From the NCBI GenBank assembly GCA_044448685.1, contig JBIOHC010000006.1:45095-109094 (forward strand): a stretch of DNA of 64,000 bases, written 5' to 3'. A program made the translations under genes and the position numbers. The notes under the pieces are model-generated. The model had not been told where the DNA came from. It ran no database searches and saw only the letters and a program-made list of their open reading frames with translations. The DNA is from Palsa-965 sp044448685 (GTDB lineage: Bacteria > Bacteroidota > Bacteroidia > Palsa-965). Of the stretch, positions 60,382-64,000 are shown one piece after another (position 1 is the stretch's first letter; every line of letters starts with the position of its first letter).

Positions 60382-63078
60382 TTATTGATTGTTTTTGATC
60401 TCGTTAAATTCTTCGGTCAGTTCGTCACAAGCCTGATTACATATATGTTCCAGTTGCATTACCATTTCCTTTATACCTTCTGAGCCTTGTTGTGTATGTG
60501 CATATTCCTGCACTTTTTTGGCCATATTTTCAAAATTAATGTTGATTCCCATGATGGAAAAGGAAGGAATCATTTTATGAACGGCAGCATGCAAGGTGGT
60601 CCAGTCTTTCTGTTCCATCCCTTTTTTCATGGCCGCAATAAGAGGCGGGGTTTGTTCCAGATAGAGGGATATCATTTCCATCATGACAACAGGATTCGAT
60701 TTGGTACGGTGATGCAGATAATCCAGATCAATGCATTTCGCAGGTATGGATTCCATGGGCATCGGTTCTTTCGGAAAGGAGGAGGACTGTATTTTCTTGA
60801 CGAGCCCAACAATTTTGCTATACAATAACCGCTCATCCACCGGTTTGGCAATATAGTCGTTCATCCCAACTGCCTTACATTTGGCGAGGTCTACAGTAGT
60901 TACATCAGCGGTAAGGGCAATAATCGGGATTTTTGAATTCATTTTATTCCGGATATATTCGGTTGCTTCAAAGCCGTTCATAACCGGCATTTGTAAATCC
61001 ATTAGAATGATGTCAAACTCTTTAGCCTGGAGTTTTTCTATGGCTATCCGGCCATTACCGGCTATATCCCGTTCAAAACCGAAATCATCGAGCAGGGTTT
61101 TCATCAGGAGCTGATTCAGGGCAATATCTTCCACTACCAGAACTTTGATATTCCGGCTTTCCTCATCCAGAACCTCAACCAGGACTTCCGGTTCTGCTTC
61201 TGCTTTTGTTTTGTCAAATTTCAAACTGAAGCTGAAGGAGGAGCCTTCACCAACTTTGCTTTTGAGGACTATATTTCCGCCCTGGGCTTCCACCAGTTTT
61301 TTTACAATGGCAAGACCCAATCCGGTACCTCCGTATAAACGGGCGGTATTGCTGGTAGCCTGCTGGAAGTTTTCAAAGATGTAATCAATTTTATTTTCTG
61401 CTATTCCTATACCGGTATCCTTTACCATGAATTCAATCAGGACTTTCTCCGCATCTTCTGATTCCAGGCGTGCACTGACCGTAATATGTCCTTCATTGGT
61501 AAATTTCACAGCGTTGCTCACCAGGTTCAATATGATCTGGTGCAGGCGCACGGGGTCACCCACCAGGATCTGGGGTATGCGGGTATCGTATTCTTTGATC
61601 AATTCCAGATTCTTTTCCTGGATTTTTGTTTCAAACAAATGAAGCATAGCTGAAATAGACATACTCATCTTGAATGGGGTTTGTTCAAACGACATTTTCC
61701 CTGCATCTACCTTGGCCAGATCGAGGATATCGTTGATAAGAACAATAAGAGCATCCCCGCTTATTTTAATGGCATTGAGATATTCTTTTTGTTTGGGCGA
61801 CAATTCCGTTTTCAACACTACTTTGGTGAATCCGATAATGGCATTCATAGGGGTCCGGATTTCGTGGCTCATATTGGATAGAAACTGCTGTTTGGCCTTA
61901 ACGGCATCTTCGGCAGTACGTGTAGCATCTTCAGCCTTTCTTTTGGCCTCTTCTGCAATTTCCGTAGCCAGTTCGGCAAAGACTTTGGCTTCCGTAAGCT
62001 CCGTTTCAATTCTTTTTTGTTCGGTAATATCACGGGCTACGACCACTACACCCAATACATTACCCCGGTCATCTTTATAAACAGAGCCGTTGAACAATAC
62101 ATCTGTAAGTTTATGATCCCGGATGGTAAGGGGAAAATCGGCCACAAATCCTTTGGCGAATACCTGCTGATATCCTTCCCGGGCTTTTTCCGGATCAGTG
62201 AAATAATCGAAAAAATCGGTGCCTATCATTTTATCCCGTGCAAACCCGGTAATATTCACAGAGGCATCATTCATGTCAGTGATCTTACCGGCTGTATTAA
62301 TGGTAAACAAGGGATCCAGACTGGCTTCAATCAAACTCCGGGCATATTGAGATGCCAGTTTTTGAATCGTTACATCCCGGGCCACAATCACCACACCCAA
62401 TACATTTCCTCTGTCATCCTTATACACAGAGCCATTGAAGAGCACATCGGTAAGCTTCCCGTCTTTATGACGGAGTGTTAATGGAGAATCAGCTACCGAG
62501 CCCTTGGCAAATACTTCCTGATATACTTCCCGGGCTTTCTGAGGCTCGGTGAAATAGTCAAAGAAGTCAGAGCCAATGAGTTTTTCTTTTTCGACACCGG
62601 TAATATTCACCGTCGCCTCATTCATGTCAGTAATTTTTCCGCTGATACTAATGGTAACCAATGGGTCCAGACTGGCTTCAATAAGGCTCAGTGAATACTG
62701 GGAAAGCAGTTTCTGGGCTGTTACATCCCGGGCGACTATCACCACACCCAATACTTTACCCTTGTCATCTTTATAGATAGAGCCATTAAAAAGCACATCC
62801 GTTAGTTTTCCATCTTTATGACGGAGCGTGAGGGGAGAGTCGGCAACAGAGCCTTTGGCGAAAACTTCCTGATACACTTCCCTCGCTTTCTGAGGTTCGG
62901 TAAAATATTCAAAGAAGTCCGTACCTGTAAGCTGTTCACGTGTTAAACCGGTGATGTTGGCTGTAGCCTCATTCATGTCGGTTATTTTTCCTTCAATATT
63001 GATTGTGACAAGCGGATCCAAACTCGCTTCAATCAAGCTCCGGGCATATCTGGATTCCTGTCGTATCACGTCCATCAT
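60382..63078 (-). CDS. Hybrid histidine kinase with three near-identical PAS domains
   Basis: An 898-residue soluble kinase. Three tandem PAS/PAC modules at about 13-125, 129-245 and 247-357 repeat every 117 residues (SLIEASLDPL, DMNEA, FFDYFT, LTDVLFNGS). A coiled coil at 358-395 leads to HisKA with H405 (SHEIRTP), HATPase_c with LVSNAVKFTNEG, DTGIGI and GGTGLGLA, a receiver with D694 (ILMDLQMPVM) and an Hpt domain with H834. No membrane helix is present, so it senses a cytoplasmic cue. The AraC gene precedes it and a receiver protein follows. Confidence 0.93.
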   Translation of the reverse strand: MMDVIRQESRYARSLIEASLDPLVTINIEGKITDMNEATANITGLTREQLTGTDFFEYFTEPQKAREVYQEVFAKGSVADSPLTLRHKDGKLTDVLFNGSIYKDDKGKVLGVVIVARDVTAQKLLSQYSLSLIEASLDPLVTISISGKITDMNEATVNITGVEKEKLIGSDFFDYFTEPQKAREVYQEVFAKGSVADSPLTLRHKDGKLTDVLFNGSVYKDDRGNVLGVVIVARDVTIQKLASQYARSLIEASLDPLFTINTAGKITDMNDASVNITGFARDKMIGTDFFDYFTDPEKAREGYQQVFAKGFVADFPLTIRDHKLTDVLFNGSVYKDDRGNVLGVVVVARDITEQKRIETELTEAKVFAELATEIAEEAKRKAEDATRTAEDAVKAKQQFLSNMSHEIRTPMNAIIGFTKVVLKTELSPKQKEYLNAIKISGDALIVLINDILDLAKVDAGKMSFEQTPFKMSMSISAMLHLFETKIQEKNLELIKEYDTRIPQILVGDPVRLHQIILNLVSNAVKFTNEGHITVSARLESEDAEKVLIEFMVKDTGIGIAENKIDYIFENFQQATSNTARLYGGTGLGLAIVKKLVEAQGGNIVLKSKVGEGSSFSFSLKFDKTKAEAEPEVLVEVLDEESRNIKVLVVEDIALNQLLMKTLLDDFGFERDIAGNGRIAIEKLQAKEFDIILMDLQMPVMNGFEATEYIRNKMNSKIPIIALTADVTTVDLAKCKAVGMNDYIAKPVDERLLYSKIVGLVKKIQSSSFPKEPMPMESIPAKCIDLDYLHHRTKSNPVVMMEMISLYLEQTPPLIAAMKKGMEQKDWTTLHAAVHKMIPSFSIMGININFENMAKKVQEYAHTQQGSEGIKEMVMQLEHICNQACDELTEEFNEIKNNQ
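62005..63042 (-). repeat. 351-bp tandem repeats encoding PAS domains
   Basis: The coding stretch for the three PAS modules consists of three tandem units of about 351 bases with highly similar DNA (for instance, the AVARD-type PAC ends and the DVLFNG blocks recur almost unchanged). The third unit lacks two codons in the KDG loop. This points to recent internal duplication. Confidence 0.7.
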
Positions 63079-63100
63079 TATATGTTGTATAGGTATGTAT

Positions 63101-63685
63101 TTAGTTAAGCTCTGCTGCTGTTTTACCGATATCTTCTATCGGAATTCGTTTACGGTCTTTCATCTGTTTGAATTGGGACGGAGAAAGCCCCGTTACTTTT
63201 TTAAACTGATTGGATAAATGAGCCACACTGCTGTAGTGCATTTTGTAAGATATCTCCGTCAGATTCAGTTCTTCATACAAAAGAAGTTCCTTTACCCGTT
63301 CAATTTTATGTACTATTATGAATTGCTGGATGGTTATACCTTTTACTTCTGAGAACAGATTAGCGAGGTAGGTATAGTCATAATCAAGTAATTTACTGAT
63401 GTGTTCGGAATAGTTCACTTTCGGAATTTCTTCCGAATAATGAACCATTTGCATGATAACGTTGATAACCTTCTCAATCAGCATGGCCTTCTTGTCGTCC
63501 ATCAGATCCAGGCCGCTTTGCATGAGTCCTTCTTTAAGCGCTATGCGTTGCTCCATGGAGATGGTTTCCATAATTTCCACTTCACCCAGGTCGACCACCA
63601 TAAAGTGAAGCCCTTGTTTCCTTAGTTCTTCCTTTACTGCCATTTTGCAGCGGTTACTAACCATATATTTAATAAATAGCTTCAA
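63101..63685 (-). CDS. AraC family transcriptional regulator
   Basis: A 194-residue protein with a C-terminal AraC helix-turn-helix pair: VHKIERVKELLLYEELNLTE, ISYKMHYSSVAHLSNQFKKV and TGLSPSQFKQMK. The N-terminal 90 residues (FMVVDLGEVEIMETISMEQR) form a short domain common in Bacteroidota regulators that stand beside hybrid kinases. It precedes the kinase gene by 22 bases. Promoter F lies 31-65 bases upstream of the start. Confidence 0.88.
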   Translation of the reverse strand: MKLFIKYMVSNRCKMAVKEELRKQGLHFMVVDLGEVEIMETISMEQRIALKEGLMQSGLDLMDDKKAMLIEKVINVIMQMVHYSEEIPKVNYSEHISKLLDYDYTYLANLFSEVKGITIQQFIIVHKIERVKELLLYEELNLTEISYKMHYSSVAHLSNQFKKVTGLSPSQFKQMKDRKRIPIEDIGKTAAELN

Positions 63686-63715
63686 GGCCAGTTAAGGTTT
63701 AAGTGGAAGAGAAAG

Positions 63716-63750
63716 CGAAGATGGGCAGATTGCTGAAGGAACGTGTTATA
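63716..63750 (-). promoter_or_regulatory. Alternative-type promoter F (AraC-kinase-regulator operon)
   Basis: On the minus strand TATAACA (from 63750) and CCATCTTCG (ending 63716) have the exact 31-base offset, with C in place of the third T. The AraC start codon is 31 bases downstream. Confidence 0.6.
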
Positions 63751-63889
63751 TTGTTCCGAAAGTAAGTTGCATAAAGCACACTTTTTGGCATTGAGATTAT
63801 AGCCAATTGTTGTAAGGTACTCATTAATTGTAAGGAATTACTAAATGCAGACAAATATGTAACTCTTTTCATATACTATACTTAACGTC

Positions 63890-64000
63890 TTAATAATTTG
63901 CGGATAAGCTCGTAAGTTGGTCGTTAGGTTTCCTCCACTTGCTAAAAAACTGTTTTAGATCAGATCGTTCCTCCACCAACGATTCAAAGTATCTGTTATG
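63890..64000 (-). CDS. Possible C-terminal end of a gene cut by the window edge
   Basis: The minus strand is open from the window edge to a TAA at 63890, giving 36 residues (ESLVEERSDLKQFFSKWRKP near the middle). The composition is protein-like, but the stretch is too short to assign. The rest of 63686-63889 has no gene apart from promoter F. Confidence 0.3.
   Translation of the reverse strand, partial: HNRYFESLVEERSDLKQFFSKWRKPNDQLTSLSANY

Overview
This 64 kb window comes from the chromosome of a Bacteroidota bacterium, most likely of the Chitinophagales or a neighbouring order. Several secreted proteins end in type IX secretion (T9SS) sorting domains. A PorP/SprF-type protein sits beside OmpA-type partners. 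Most genes lack a Shine-Dalgarno sequence, and many starts are preceded by the Bacteroidota -7 box TAnnTTTG. Three ice-binding (DUF3494) proteins suggest a cold or freezing habitat; that is an inference. No rRNA, tRNA, CRISPR array, prophage or intact insertion sequence was seen.

Region 1-15.3 kb is mostly housekeeping and envelope: a cut L,D-transpeptidase, T9SS cargo proteins, an MsbA-like exporter, RbfA, a methyltransferase, a LolC/E-like permease, DusB, a CPBP protease, a PorT-like barrel, and a small membrane protein with a TonB-dependent receptor. A 33-bp inverted repeat follows rbfA, and a 21-bp-period repeat lies between two convergent genes.

Region 15.4-22.2 kb is a seven-gene efflux operon: TetR, TolC, an HlyD-like lipoprotein, two ABC ATPases and two ABC-2 permeases. 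A palindrome overlaps its -33 element. Region 22.2-36.3 kb is accessory: lipoproteins, a 36-residue remnant of an HlyD-type gene, an FGE-like/barrel protein, a kelch-type T9SS protein, a DUF922 zincin, and an ArsR-SRPBCC-DoxX operon with two matching operators.

Region 36.3-63.8 kb is the most interesting part. It holds stress and envelope functions: YflT-like, DUF4239, CsbD and YceI proteins, catalase, ice-binding proteins, a 1195-residue ice-binding adhesin with PorP/SprF and two OmpA proteins, an AI-2E family protein, an Mla-type lipid transporter, and an AraC/hybrid-kinase/response-regulator operon. Six intergenic sites here share one promoter-like motif that differs from TAnnTTTG: TRTAA, then CAYCTTYG starting exactly 27 bases after the first T. 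They stand upstream of essentially every operon of this block and none was found in the first 36 kb. I infer a local regulon of an alternative sigma factor, with a candidate small RNA among its targets.
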